Assembly: GCA_019359695.1 (NCBI GenBank)
Contig: JAHHGV010000004.1
Location: forward strand, 1-64,000
Length of the DNA stretch: 64,000 nt
From: Brasilonema angustatum HA4187-MV1
GTDB taxonomy: Bacteria > Cyanobacteriota > Cyanobacteriia > Cyanobacteriales > Nostocaceae
Direction of reading: 5' to 3'
Of this stretch, positions 54,748 through 63,863 are shown one piece after another; the first letter of the stretch is position 1, and each line of letters begins with the position of its first letter. The position numbers and the translations under genes are program-made. The notes under the pieces were generated by a model, which was not told where the DNA came from, did not search any database, and worked only from the letters and a program-made list of their open reading frames with translations.

Positions 54748-55163
54748 ATGAATTTAGTGCTTTACTGCCCAAGCATATTATAAACACCCATCTGCACAAG
54801 ATGCATATCCTTCTCCTGCATAAGATGCGTTGGCCACCCCTGCATAAGATGCGTTGGCTCTGTTATTTATTATAAATGTTACTATTTTTATTGTTATTCC
54901 TTTAGGTTTACTATTAAATTGTTATTGTTTAAAGTTTTATTACTTATGCTGTCGTTTGATTCGCAGGTCTGGTAATCTCACGCAGTTGTCAAGTTCTAAA
55001 TTTAGCGTTATATATAAAAACATAGCCCAACAACTCTGTGACACCAGAGCAATTGAGCCGCTTTTAAATATACATTGTCTTTCCATTTTATCTTAGTGAA
55101 GCCTCTGGTGTCTTTGGCGATGTTGGCTTAATCAAACCTAAAATACAAACAGTAGAGGTTTCT
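54748..55163. other. 416-bp spacer with iteron-like repeats
   Basis: The repeats are listed separately. An 80-codon plus-strand frame at 54854-55096 begins inside the third repeat with TTG and is rejected. The remainder is AT rich, as in plasmid origins, but no origin is proven. Confidence 0.45.
54792..54858. promoter_or_regulatory. three iteron-like repeats, 24-bp period
   Basis: CTGCACAAGATGC starts at 54792 and CTGCATAAGATGCGTTGGC starts at 54816 and again at 54840. The period is exactly 24 bp, so all units face about the same side of the helix after roughly two turns. They directly precede the HTH gene. Confidence 0.75.
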
Positions 55164-55358
55164 GTGAGTCCATCCCGTCTAAAAACATTTCAGATCCGTC
55201 TAAGTCTTGTGGCGACTGTACTAACAATACTTCATTACCTTTTTCTATTAGGGTTGAACTTGAACCAAGTTCGTCACATGGAGAAAAAAGAATCTGCGAC
55301 ATATGAACGGCAAACCTCGTTCTTAAAAAGTAAGTATCAAAATACTGAAAATACTTAA
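55164..55358 (+). CDS. small single-TM protein candidate
   Basis: A 64-residue frame with a GTG start, one hydrophobic helix (LSLVATVLTILHYLFLLGL) and a charged tail. No family is recognised. It sits between the HTH gene and an integrase-like fragment. Coding status is uncertain. Confidence 0.35.
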   Translation: MSPSRLKTFQIRLSLVATVLTILHYLFLLGLNLNQVRHMEKKESATYERQTSFLKSKYQNTENT

Positions 55359-55764
55359 GCTATTTGCCAAGCAGGTTCTTTAACAAAGAGTTTCTAAAGT
55401 GAGAGGAGGTTGTTAGAAAATATTCTTAAGCAATCTTCTTTTTCCTAAGTTCGGCTGATTATCAGAAAAGCCAACACCAAAGGTAAGCTGGCTATCAAGG
55501 CTATTCCTGTGATCGAAGACGAAGACCTGCGGCAGTGGCTGAGTAACTACTATCCGATTCAGGGTGAAACCTACCTCTTGGTCGCTTCAGGTGACACATG
55601 ACAATAATAATTTAGTTATTCTTATTAATAAAATTTTTCATTTATTGAAATTGCTGAATACGCTTGAACCTCTCTCGTCGCCAAGCTAATAATTCCGGTT
55701 TTCTGCTGATGGGAAAAATAATACATAGCAAGAACATCAGGAAAATACCTAGCTTGGAGCGACA
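55359..55764. other. 406-bp spacer with a gene remnant
   Basis: The remnant at 55449-55601 is listed separately. The rest shows no structure except the ribosome binding site of the SLH gene (TTGGAG). Confidence 0.5.
55449..55601 (+). pseudogene. integrase/recombinase-like fragment
   Basis: Fifty codons between two stops encode LIIRKANTKGKLAIKAIPVI, followed by EDLRQWLSNYYPIQGETYLL. This resembles the segment of tyrosine recombinases around the conserved TKGKxxxRxIP strand and following helix. No start codon and no remaining catalytic residues are present. A decayed integrase is the best reading. Confidence 0.45.
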
Positions 55765-56409
55765 ATGGCATCTACTCCTAGATCCTTTCGGGATATTCAA
55801 AATCAATGGGCACGCTTATTTGTAGAATCATTAGCCAATGAAGGGGTTATCACCGGGTTTCCCAATAGGACGTTTCGCCCTGACACTTCAGTAACCCGTG
55901 CTGAATTTGCTGTTATTCTTACTAAGACATTTACAAAACTTAAGAAAAAACGGGACTATATTCGTTTTATCGATGTTCCGACTCATCACTGGGCAGCAAA
56001 AGCTATTCAAACAGCTTATGCAATAGGATTTCTAAATGGGTTTCTCAATGATCGCTTCTTTCCTGACAGTAGGATTTCTCGATTAGAAGTTTTGCTGACT
56101 CTGGTAAAAGGCTTGGATATTGCCTCAAAGGTAAAACCTGAGGAGTTTGCAACGCTTCAGGTGATTTATCAGGATACAGATCAGATTCCTGATTATGCAA
56201 TAACTCAGGTTGCAATTGCCACAAGTGCAGGTCTTGTAGCTAGTTACCCAAATACAAAATTACTCAAGCCCAATATACCAGCAACTCGCGCCGATGTAGC
56301 AGTTTCTGTGTATCAAGCGCTTTTTTTTCTGGGTGAGGTGCAAAAAATTCCCTCCGACTACCTTGTCGTCCCACCAGAACCGCAAACTGAGTTGGAACAC
56401 AGTTCATGA
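55765..56409 (+). CDS. S-layer homology domain protein
   Basis: A 214-residue protein made of three SLH repeats (starting FRDIQNQWARLFVESLANEG, then FIDVPTHHWAAKAIQTAYAI, and a third near residue 140). SLH domains bind cell-wall polymers. No signal peptide is present, as is also seen in other short cyanobacterial SLH proteins. TTGGAG lies before the ATG. Its stop overlaps the start of a 48-codon frame (ATGA). Confidence 0.82.
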   Translation: MASTPRSFRDIQNQWARLFVESLANEGVITGFPNRTFRPDTSVTRAEFAVILTKTFTKLKKKRDYIRFIDVPTHHWAAKAIQTAYAIGFLNGFLNDRFFPDSRISRLEVLLTLVKGLDIASKVKPEEFATLQVIYQDTDQIPDYAITQVAIATSAGLVASYPNTKLLKPNIPATRADVAVSVYQALFFLGEVQKIPSDYLVVPPEPQTELEHSS

Positions 56410-56552
56410 TCCAGAAATTCGTTATTGGATACTTAGCGCGAGTTTTGTCTGCTGGAACAACGTTTGCGACTGTTGAACCGGGAACTTATACTATGTGTAA
56501 AGTGGATAGCTTGGGCAATCAGAGTGCCCAAATGGCGATTGCAGTGAGTTGA
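56406..56552 (+). CDS. possible 48-residue ORF overlapping the SLH gene
   Basis: An ATG at 56406 overlaps the SLH TGA and opens 48 codons (TTFATVEPGTYTMCKVDSLG). The sequence looks like a fragment of an immunoglobulin-like strand pair. It may be the degraded end of a longer secreted protein rather than a working gene. Confidence 0.25.
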   Translation: MIQKFVIGYLARVLSAGTTFATVEPGTYTMCKVDSLGNQSAQMAIAVS

Positions 56553-56903
56553 GATAATATGAAATGCGATTAATGACTAGAGTTTAGACAGTCTAAACTC
56601 CACTTATTTAACCAGATAAAGATCACAGAAATAATATAACTTTTTTGCCCATATTTTTGGTTTGTGCGGATTGATATGCTTTGGTGCAAGATACAGAGGA
56701 TTGACGTAAACGCGATCGCCACTACCAACCACTTTTACCCACACCCACTAAGAAGTTATACTCAAGACAGTTGGTGCTGACACCCATGAGCATTTAGATT
56801 TGTTTGAATAACAAATTGATAAAATTTATAACATTTTTATACTACACTAACTATACAGGGAAAATTTTTCTGATATTGCCTCTATTTGTCAAAAGTTAGC
56901 TGT
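56410..56903. other. 494-bp spacer
   Basis: Apart from the possible short frame at its start, nothing is recognised. Contains one HIP1 octamer near 56713 and an AT-rich stretch before the carbonic anhydrase gene. Confidence 0.5.
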
Positions 56904-57725
56904 ATGAAGAAATTAATTAAAGGTCTGCGTGAGTTTAAGGCTAATTATGTTAGTACGCACCAAGAACTCTTTGAACAACTATCTCAAGGTCAAAAACCCA
57001 GAGTGTTATTTGTTACTTGTTCTGATTCGCGTGTAGACCCAAATCTAATTACACAAGCTGATTTAGGTGAATTATTTGTTATCCGCAATGCTGGCAATAT
57101 TATTCCACCATTTGGAGCAACCAAGGGCGGTGAAGGTGCGACAATTGAATACGCTGTGCAAGCTCTAGGTATTCGACAAATTATTGTTTGTGGTCACTCG
57201 CATTGTGGTGCAATGAAAGGGCTGATGAAGTTACATAGCCTGCGAGATGAAATGCCGCTTGTTCATGATTGGTTAAAGTATGCAGAGGCAACCCGACTAT
57301 TGGTAAAAGAACATTACACCCAATACAAGGGGGAAGAACTACTCGAAATTTTAACCGCTGAAAATGTACTGACTCAAATTGAAAATTTGCGGACTTATCC
57401 AGTTATCCGCTCCAAGCTATACCAAGGACAACTAAAGATTTACGCCTGGATTTATAACATTGAGAAAGGAGAAGTTTTAGCCTTCGATCCAGAAACTCAT
57501 GCTTATGTCTTGCCTCAAAGTCAAGTCAAAGGTGATGAAATCGATGAGAGACGACTTAAGGAAGAATTATTAAATGGTCATGCCATAAAAGATAACATTT
57601 CTGTAGAAGAAACGGCAGTTGATGCGCCTCAAGAATTTTTCTTTGACACCGATCAAAGGTTTCCAATAACACGACTTTCAAAAGACCAAATGGATCGAAT
57701 TTACCGAGGTTCAAGAAGAAACTGA
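56904..57725 (+). CDS. ccaA: beta-carbonic anhydrase, CcaA type
   Basis: Interconverts CO2 and bicarbonate, in cyanobacteria inside the carboxysome. With the ATG at 56904 the protein is 273 residues. The zinc ligands fall at C39 (VTCSDSR), H98 and C101 (GHSHCGAM), the same numbering as Synechocystis CcaA. D41 and R43 complete the active-site pair. The C-terminal extension after about residue 200 (DEIDERRLKEELLNGHAIKD) is typical of carboxysomal beta enzymes. No carboxysome genes are adjacent. Confidence 0.9.
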   Translation: MKKLIKGLREFKANYVSTHQELFEQLSQGQKPRVLFVTCSDSRVDPNLITQADLGELFVIRNAGNIIPPFGATKGGEGATIEYAVQALGIRQIIVCGHSHCGAMKGLMKLHSLRDEMPLVHDWLKYAEATRLLVKEHYTQYKGEELLEILTAENVLTQIENLRTYPVIRSKLYQGQLKIYAWIYNIEKGEVLAFDPETHAYVLPQSQVKGDEIDERRLKEELLNGHAIKDNISVEETAVDAPQEFFFDTDQRFPITRLSKDQMDRIYRGSRRN

Positions 57726-57762
57726 ATTTGAGAAGACTTTCATAGCAATTCTATTTTATTTG

Positions 57763-57786
57763 TGTGAAAGTGCCTGCGCTTTGCGC
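57763..57786. repeat. 24-bp repeat shared with 13364-13387
   Basis: The exact reverse complement of 13364-13387. It lies within the replaced catalase C-terminus. Confidence 0.8.
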
Positions 57787-57806
57787 AGAAATTGAAAGAC
57801 TAAGGT

Positions 57807-57830
57807 CCCCGACTTCTCAAAAAGTCGGGG
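57807..57830. repeat. CCCCGACTT hairpin repeat in the catalase frame
   Basis: CCCCGACTT pairs with AAGTCGGGG over a 6-nt loop. This palindrome is a common cyanobacterial dispersed repeat and may also act as a terminator. Confidence 0.65.
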
Positions 57831-59073
57831 TTCTTGGTTTTCACCCCACATTCCGCATGAGTATTTGTCTGGAGAGAAACTCACGCCAGGAACCACAGCA
57901 CTGGGGCTAAAAGCGGCTTGTTCAACTTGAGCGAAATAATTCTCAGGGTTGCGATTTAGCTCTAGTATTCCAACTTCGATTAAGGGATAGTCTGAGTGCT
58001 TCCAAACTTTTGTCACGTCAAAGGGATTGTCTATATGTTTTGACGCCTGCTCGTCCGTCATTACTTGAATGCACATACGCCACTTGGGATAATCTCCTTG
58101 GGCGATCGCCTCAAACAGATCATCAGTCGCGTGATCGGGCTTTTCTCCTTTAATCTTGGTTGATTCTTGTTCCGTCAAGGTTTGATGCCCTTGCAAAGTC
58201 TTAAAGTGAAATTTGCACCAGACGCGATCGCCTTGAGCATTAATTAAACTGAAAGTATGGCTGCCGAAGCCATCCATGTGTCGATAGGTTTTCGGAATTC
58301 CCCGGTCTGAAAGCAGGATCGTCACTTGGTGAAGCGATTCCGGACTGAGTGACCAAAAATCCCATCTTGCATTGTGGTCTTTGGTATTGGTTTGGGGATT
58401 GCGCTTTTGGGTATGGATAAAATCAGGAAACTTGAGTGGATCGCGGATGAAGAAAATAGGGGTATTGTTGCCTGTTATATCCCAGTTGCCTTCTTCAGTA
58501 TAAAACTTGAGCGCAAAGCCTCTGGGGTCACGCTCGGCATCTGCTGAACCCCTTTCTCCCCCAACAGTAGAAAAGCGTAGGAGGACTTCTGTTTTCTTGC
58601 CAATCTCAGAGAAAAGTTTGGCTTTACTGTAGCCTGTGATATCATTAGTAACAGTAAAAGTACCGAAATCTGCCGCACCTTTAGCGTGGACAACCCGCTC
58701 AGGGATACGTTCTCTATTAAAATGAGCCAGCTTTTCCAGCAAATGGAAATCCTGTATTAAAAGAGGTCCACGTGCTCCAGCTGTAAGTGAATTCTGGTTA
58801 TCGCCAACAGGAATACCGTCAGCAGTTGTCAAATTTTTAGGTTCAGTCATGAGTACGAAAGTTCTCCATTAAGTTATTCAGATTGCTCTGCATTACGTTT
58901 TGGTCAGCAGACAAAACTCACTTATAAATTCAATTAACTCGAACTCATATCGAGTACATATAAATATCATACTCGTTACAACTACGATTTGCAACAAATC
59001 CAAACAATAGGCACTTACAAGAAAAAAATGCCCAATCTTGTTCCAGCCCTCTGGGCTGGACGACCTCCACTCA

Positions 59074-62000
59074 TTAGCTGATATGTAGCACCTCTTGTAA
59101 CAACTTGCGTTCTTCAATGGGTAGTTCTAGCAAGACACGCCTATCGCCTTTTGTCTCCCGATAGCGGACAGCAGCATTGAGAAGCCGGAGGGGAATTTGG
59201 AACTCAGGACGATTTCCTACAACTTCCTGCCAAACTTCTAGCCATGTTTGTGCTGCTTTGTCGCTTACCATTTCTGACATCAACGCACCGATGGTTTTTT
59301 CGCGGACAAGTCCCTGTGCTAATGCTGGGGCGACTTGGTGTTTGTTGTAAAGTTCAATTAGGGTGGTGATGTGGTTTTTCCACAGCGCTGCATCGTTTGT
59401 GGTGTTGAACAGAATACAGATAATTAACTCCGCATCCTCAGCATCTGGTTCAGCCACCTCGGCAAAGCGGTTAAGCGCATCGTCTAATGCGGTGATGCCT
59501 TCTTCCCAACGATTCAGCCCTAGAATTGCGATCGCTCTGTTGAAGAAAACTGACGAAGATTGGTCGCCGAGTTCAATTGCTTTATCGCAGGATGCTAATG
59601 CTTCCTGATGACGTCTGAGTATATCCAGTAGCCAACCTCGGCTGAACCAAGCCCAAGTATAATTCGGGTTAAGCGAAATCGCTTTATCCAAGGATGCTAA
59701 AGCTTCCTCATAGCATTTGAGGTCGTATAGCACATCGCCTCGACCGCCCCAAGCCCAAGCATAATTAGGGTCAAGCGAAATCGCTTTGTCCAAGGATGCC
59801 AATGCTTCCTGGTAGCGTTTGAGAGAACCCAGCAAATCGCCTCGCTTTGCCCAAGCCCACTTATAATTAGAATCAAGCGAAATCGCTTTATCCAAGGATG
59901 CCAAAGCTTCCTCATAGCATTTGAGTTCGTATAGCACATCGCCTCGACCGCCCCAAGCCCAAGCATAATTAGGGTCAAGCGAAATCGCTTTGTCCAAGGA
60001 TGCCAATGCTTCTTCGTAGCGTTGCAGCTTGTCGAGCACATTGCCTCGGTTAGCCCAAGCCCAAGCAAAATTGGAGTCAAGCGAAATTGCTTTGTCGTGG
60101 GATACCAAAGCATCTTCGTAGCGTTGGAGGTTGGTTAGCACTAAGCCTCGCTCAGTCCAAGCCCACTTATAATTGGGGTAAAGCAAAATCGCTTTGTCGT
60201 ACGATACCAAAGCTTCCTCGTAGCGTTGAAGTTTTTGGAGCAACCAACCTCGGTTAGCCCAAGCCCAAGCAAAATTGGAGTCAAGCGAAATCGCCTTATC
60301 GTAGGATATCAAAGCATCTTCGTAGCGTTGGAGGTTGTCTAACACGTCGCCTCGGTTAGCCCAAGCCCACTTATAATTAGGGTCAAGCTCAATTGCTTTG
60401 TCGTACGATACCAATGCTTCCTGGTAGCGTTGGAGGTTGTCTAACACGTCGCCTCGGTTAGCCCAAGCCCAAGCATAATTGGGGTTAAGCTCAATTGCTT
60501 TGTCATAGGATGCCAATGCTTCTTCGTAGCGTTGCAGCTTGTCGAGCACATCACTTCGCTTACCCCAAGCCTGGGCAGATTTGAGGTCAAGCGAAATCAC
60601 TTTGTCGTAGGATACTAAAGCTTCCTCATAACGTTGGAGTTTTCCTAGCGCATCGCCTCTATTTGCCCAAGCCCAAAGATAATCGCGGTCAAGCGAAATC
60701 GCTTTGTCGTAAGCAGCTAAGGCTTCCTCATAACGTTGAAACTTCTCTAGCAACACACCTCGGTTGCGCCAAGCCCAGATATCATTGGGGTCAAGCGAAA
60801 TCGCTTTGTCTAAGGATACTAAAGCATCTTCGTAGCGTTTGAGGTTGTTCAGTATCAACCCTCTTCTCACCCAACCCCACACATAATTGGGGTCAAACCC
60901 AATCGCTTTGTCTAAAGATACCAAAGCATCTTCGTAACGTTGGAGGTTGTCTAGCACATCACCTCGGTGTGCCCAAGCCCTAGCAAAATTGGGGTCAAGC
61001 GAAATCGCTTTGTCTAAGGATACCAAAGCATCTTCGTAGCGTTGGAGGTTGTTGAGTGATTCACCTCGGCGTCCCCAAGCCTTGGCAAAATTGGGGTCAA
61101 GCGAAATCGCTTTGTCGAGCGATGCTAAAGCTTCCTCATAGCGTTTAAGACCATTTAAGCAGCGTGCCTGTTCTAACCAGTCCTCTGCCTGACCACGAAT
61201 TAATACTAGTTTCTCTGCATATCGCAGAGCATTAAGATAGTCTTGCTTCTCAAACCAATTCTCATATTCTTGCCAGTACGCCGCCACCCGAGGATCTTCA
61301 TCTTCATCTTCCATTGCTTGAAGTGCATAAAGCACATATTCTCGCTCCACAACAGCATCAGGTGGAAGCGGTTCTAGACGTTGCTGATACCTAGTAGGAT
61401 GATTTTGTTCGTAAGGAAAATCATCAATTCGCGCTTGATTGAACTGTTGTCCTAAATCATCAAACCATCCATTATTCCTGATTTCATCAATATCCTGTCC
61501 CAATCGCTGTTGCAACTCTGTACGCGTATACCAAATTCGCAAAAAGTCAATAAATAATCGTATTGGTTCATCCCGCTGCTTCTTTACCTCCAAGCAAAAC
61601 CGCATCAGCGGTTCGTGCAGTTCGTAAAATGACTCACGCCCAATGAATTCAGAATTAACGTAGCCCTTTTCCCGCAAATCCTTAAGTTGACTTGATGCTG
61701 TCTGATGAGTCATAAAACAGCGTTGGGCAATCTCCTTCACACTAACAGCACGGCGACGATCAGCGAGAAACTCAATAATTTTTCTTTGCTGCTGCGAAAG
61801 CCATGACATCCGCGCTTGATAGTAAGGTGTCAAATCATCAAGCATCCGCATGAACGGTTCCACTAGTTCATCTAAGGACTTACGCGTGAGGAACTGGGAG
61901 AAAATCACGTAGACGCGGGGGTTTCCACCAGAGAGATGATGGATGGCTTTGATGCGATCGCGTCCTGTTGCCGTTTTGATAAAATCTTCTAGTTCTTTAT

Positions 62001-62694
62001 CCCCTTCTAATTGAGCAATATGCCTCAACAACTCCACTGCTTCATCTAGCGTTAACTCCTCTAAATGATGAGAATAAAAGAAGTTATAGAAGGGGTCATC
62101 TTTGTGGATGATTCCATCAAACAAACTTTGTGCTGTTGCCAGAATTGTTAAAAATGAATAATTCTGTATATAAGCCCGCAGTTGCTTTTGCCCAATATCA
62201 CCTAAGCCGTTAAACACATCATCTAAATTTTCCATCAACAGCAGCAGCGTGCGTTTACCAACAAATTCTCTGAGTAATGCTGCAGCTTGATGTTCAGCTT
62301 CTTGTTGTGATAACTGATAAAGTGCTTCAACTTGCTGATTTAACTTAGCATTATATTCTGCTGGATATTCTTTTTGTAGCGCTCGAAATATCCGCAACAG
62401 CAAATCTAAAAACGATGTAACGCCCCACTCTTCCTCTCTTAACCATGCGATGACTAACTTATCCTGTAAGTCTTCCATGTTGGAGACGCGGTGATACATC
62501 AGTGTTATCATGTGTGTCTTCCCAATACCGCGCATCCCCAGCAACAGACGAAAATGTTTATTTGCTGTTAGGGTACTTTCACGAATCAAATCAACTAAAT
62601 AATCTGCCAAGTTATGACGCTGGACAAAAATTGCTTCCAAAGTTTCTGCAGTCATCAGACTAGGGGTGAAGCGAGAGAGGAAGGTACTTTTCAT
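59074..62694 (-). CDS. STAND-like ATPase with about 17 TPRs
   Basis: A 1206-residue protein. An N-terminal P-loop ATPase has Walker A LGMRGIGKTHM near residue 57 and Walker B TLLLLMENLDDVF, then a sensor-like RDRIKAIHHLSGGNPRVYV segment. A winged helix follows (LADRRRAVSVKEIAQRCF, TASSQLKDLREKGYV). From about residue 520, 34-residue TPRs run to about 1080 (core RYEEALASLDKAISLDP), then a helical C-terminus. The ATG at 62694 has GAGAGG upstream and lies five bases after the stop of the 387-residue ATPase; an earlier start at 62721 would overlap it. MalT-like in layout. Confidence 0.88.
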   Translation of the reverse strand: MKSTFLSRFTPSLMTAETLEAIFVQRHNLADYLVDLIRESTLTANKHFRLLLGMRGIGKTHMITLMYHRVSNMEDLQDKLVIAWLREEEWGVTSFLDLLLRIFRALQKEYPAEYNAKLNQQVEALYQLSQQEAEHQAAALLREFVGKRTLLLLMENLDDVFNGLGDIGQKQLRAYIQNYSFLTILATAQSLFDGIIHKDDPFYNFFYSHHLEELTLDEAVELLRHIAQLEGDKELEDFIKTATGRDRIKAIHHLSGGNPRVYVIFSQFLTRKSLDELVEPFMRMLDDLTPYYQARMSWLSQQQRKIIEFLADRRRAVSVKEIAQRCFMTHQTASSQLKDLREKGYVNSEFIGRESFYELHEPLMRFCLEVKKQRDEPIRLFIDFLRIWYTRTELQQRLGQDIDEIRNNGWFDDLGQQFNQARIDDFPYEQNHPTRYQQRLEPLPPDAVVEREYVLYALQAMEDEDEDPRVAAYWQEYENWFEKQDYLNALRYAEKLVLIRGQAEDWLEQARCLNGLKRYEEALASLDKAISLDPNFAKAWGRRGESLNNLQRYEDALVSLDKAISLDPNFARAWAHRGDVLDNLQRYEDALVSLDKAIGFDPNYVWGWVRRGLILNNLKRYEDALVSLDKAISLDPNDIWAWRNRGVLLEKFQRYEEALAAYDKAISLDRDYLWAWANRGDALGKLQRYEEALVSYDKVISLDLKSAQAWGKRSDVLDKLQRYEEALASYDKAIELNPNYAWAWANRGDVLDNLQRYQEALVSYDKAIELDPNYKWAWANRGDVLDNLQRYEDALISYDKAISLDSNFAWAWANRGWLLQKLQRYEEALVSYDKAILLYPNYKWAWTERGLVLTNLQRYEDALVSHDKAISLDSNFAWAWANRGNVLDKLQRYEEALASLDKAISLDPNYAWAWGGRGDVLYELKCYEEALASLDKAISLDSNYKWAWAKRGDLLGSLKRYQEALASLDKAISLDPNYAWAWGGRGDVLYDLKCYEEALASLDKAISLNPNYTWAWFSRGWLLDILRRHQEALASCDKAIELGDQSSSVFFNRAIAILGLNRWEEGITALDDALNRFAEVAEPDAEDAELIICILFNTTNDAALWKNHITTLIELYNKHQVAPALAQGLVREKTIGALMSEMVSDKAAQTWLEVWQEVVGNRPEFQIPLRLLNAAVRYRETKGDRRVLLELPIEERKLLQEVLHIS
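59470..61146. repeat. 102-bp TPR-coding tandem repeats
   Basis: About 17 units. A 204-bp block (two TPRs) is duplicated with almost no change, for example 59707 onward against 59911 onward. Confidence 0.85.
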
Positions 62695-62699
62695 CTTTA

Positions 62700-63863
62700 T
62701 TAACCTCTCAATAATTTCCAATAACTTTGAATCAGCCGATAGCGAAAACTATATCCTTCGGTTTGTCGAAGAATATAGTAATCACGTTCCAATAGTCTTA
62801 ATACAGTCCGTGCGATTTCTTTGTTTTGTGTTTCTGGCTCTTGTTTAAGATTGTGGAATAACTCATCAAACAACAAAGGCTCGTTTGAAACTGCCAAAAT
62901 ATCCAGTGAAATTAGAGCATAAGGACGTTGCTCATCACTATAGTAATTATCAATCCGCTCTCGATAATGATCCATTTTCCAAGGATTGAGCGGGTCTAAT
63001 AAACAATCTTCGATAGTTTTAGTTATAGTTACTGCATCCACCTTTTTGCCTTGCATTTTTAGTTTAATAATCAAGTGGTGGATGTAGAAGGGAATGTTAT
63101 CCATTGCTTGAGCTATTGCAGCAGCAGTTACCCATGAATCAGTCGTAGAAATATTTTCTCCTAAAAGTAATCTATGAGCTAAACCTGTAGCATCAACATG
63201 GGATAATGGCGGAATATCTGCTGAATACATATCATTTGTCGGCTCATTGGTGTATCCTTCTTTTTTCAAAGAAGCAATCACATGATGCAAGCCAATAGAA
63301 CCCGTAAATACCATCCTGACATCGGGATACATCTGACGGATAGAACGCAATGTATCCAAAACTTCCATCGCCGCTTGATTGCCGATATTACCCAGCATAT
63401 AGGGCACTTCATCCCAAAGTAGAATGACTTTGCGTTCTTGATTCTCAACTAAATCGCCTATAGTTTTTGTGAGTAATGTTTTCCAGTGGGGAGCAGCAAA
63501 TTCAGGTAACTTAACACCCATAGCTTCTGTACCACTGATTTGTGTCAATAGCTGGCGCGTGCGTCTTGCTGTTCGTCGCAAACCGCTTAAGTATTCTTCA
63601 ACATCTTGCAAAATAGTCTCGACAAATTCTAGGGGCGAACGCACTTTCTCCAAGTCATGATAAATAGGGAGCTTATCCTCTGGAGCTTCTGCTTGCATTT
63701 TTTTTATGATGCAAGTTTTACCCATCCGCCGTTCCGCATTCAGCATCAGGCTTTGTCTGTCCAAAATTTCCCAAAACTGCTGAATAAGTTGATCTCGTCC
63801 AATCACCTCATTTGGGGAAATTTGCCCTCCAGGGTTAGCCCTTAGTTTTAACGGTATCACCAT
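62700..63863 (-). CDS. AAA ATPase paired with the TPR-STAND protein
   Basis: A 387-residue P-loop ATPase. It starts with a lead-in NPGGQISPNEVIGRDQLIQQ typical of ATPases that begin FIGR/VIGR, then Walker A NAERRMGKTC (K49) and Walker B VILLWDEVPYML near residue 148. A GSIGLHHVI sensor-like strand follows near residue 190, and a winged-helix-like C-terminus (ARTVLRLLERDYYILRQTEG). No membrane segment. Five bases separate it from the next gene, so the two are one operon. Similar archaeal-type/AAA_14 ATPases are often linked to mobile or conflict loci; function here is unknown. Confidence 0.85.
   Translation of the reverse strand: MVIPLKLRANPGGQISPNEVIGRDQLIQQFWEILDRQSLMLNAERRMGKTCIIKKMQAEAPEDKLPIYHDLEKVRSPLEFVETILQDVEEYLSGLRRTARRTRQLLTQISGTEAMGVKLPEFAAPHWKTLLTKTIGDLVENQERKVILLWDEVPYMLGNIGNQAAMEVLDTLRSIRQMYPDVRMVFTGSIGLHHVIASLKKEGYTNEPTNDMYSADIPPLSHVDATGLAHRLLLGENISTTDSWVTAAAIAQAMDNIPFYIHHLIIKLKMQGKKVDAVTITKTIEDCLLDPLNPWKMDHYRERIDNYYSDEQRPYALISLDILAVSNEPLLFDELFHNLKQEPETQNKEIARTVLRLLERDYYILRQTEGYSFRYRLIQSYWKLLRG

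Larger units (their letters stand above)
57756..58850 (-). pseudogene. catalase truncated at the C-terminus
   Basis: The first about 325 residues are a good monofunctional heme catalase: [16 protein letters not shown] with the distal histidine, [20 protein letters not shown], the [19 protein letters not shown] region, and [17 protein letters not shown]. The following conserved stretch with the proximal heme tyrosine (RLFSYGDTHRYR) is absent. It is replaced by about 35 residues encoded by a hairpin repeat (57807-57830) and a 24-bp dispersed repeat. Length is 364 against about 480. Without the proximal ligand the protein should not act as a catalase, so it is called a pseudogene although the frame is open. 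Confidence 0.8.

Noticed and set aside
54792-54858. CRISPR array
   Set aside because: The repeats are only 13-19 bp and the intervals are 5-11 bp, which fits iterons or operators, not CRISPR.
54854-55096. 80-codon hydrophobic frame beside the iterons
   Set aside because: It begins with TTG inside the third iteron repeat and lacks a ribosome binding site.
59697-60113. 138-codon minus-strand frame in the TPR array
   Set aside because: An alternative frame of the tandem repeat; the real TPR frame is obvious.
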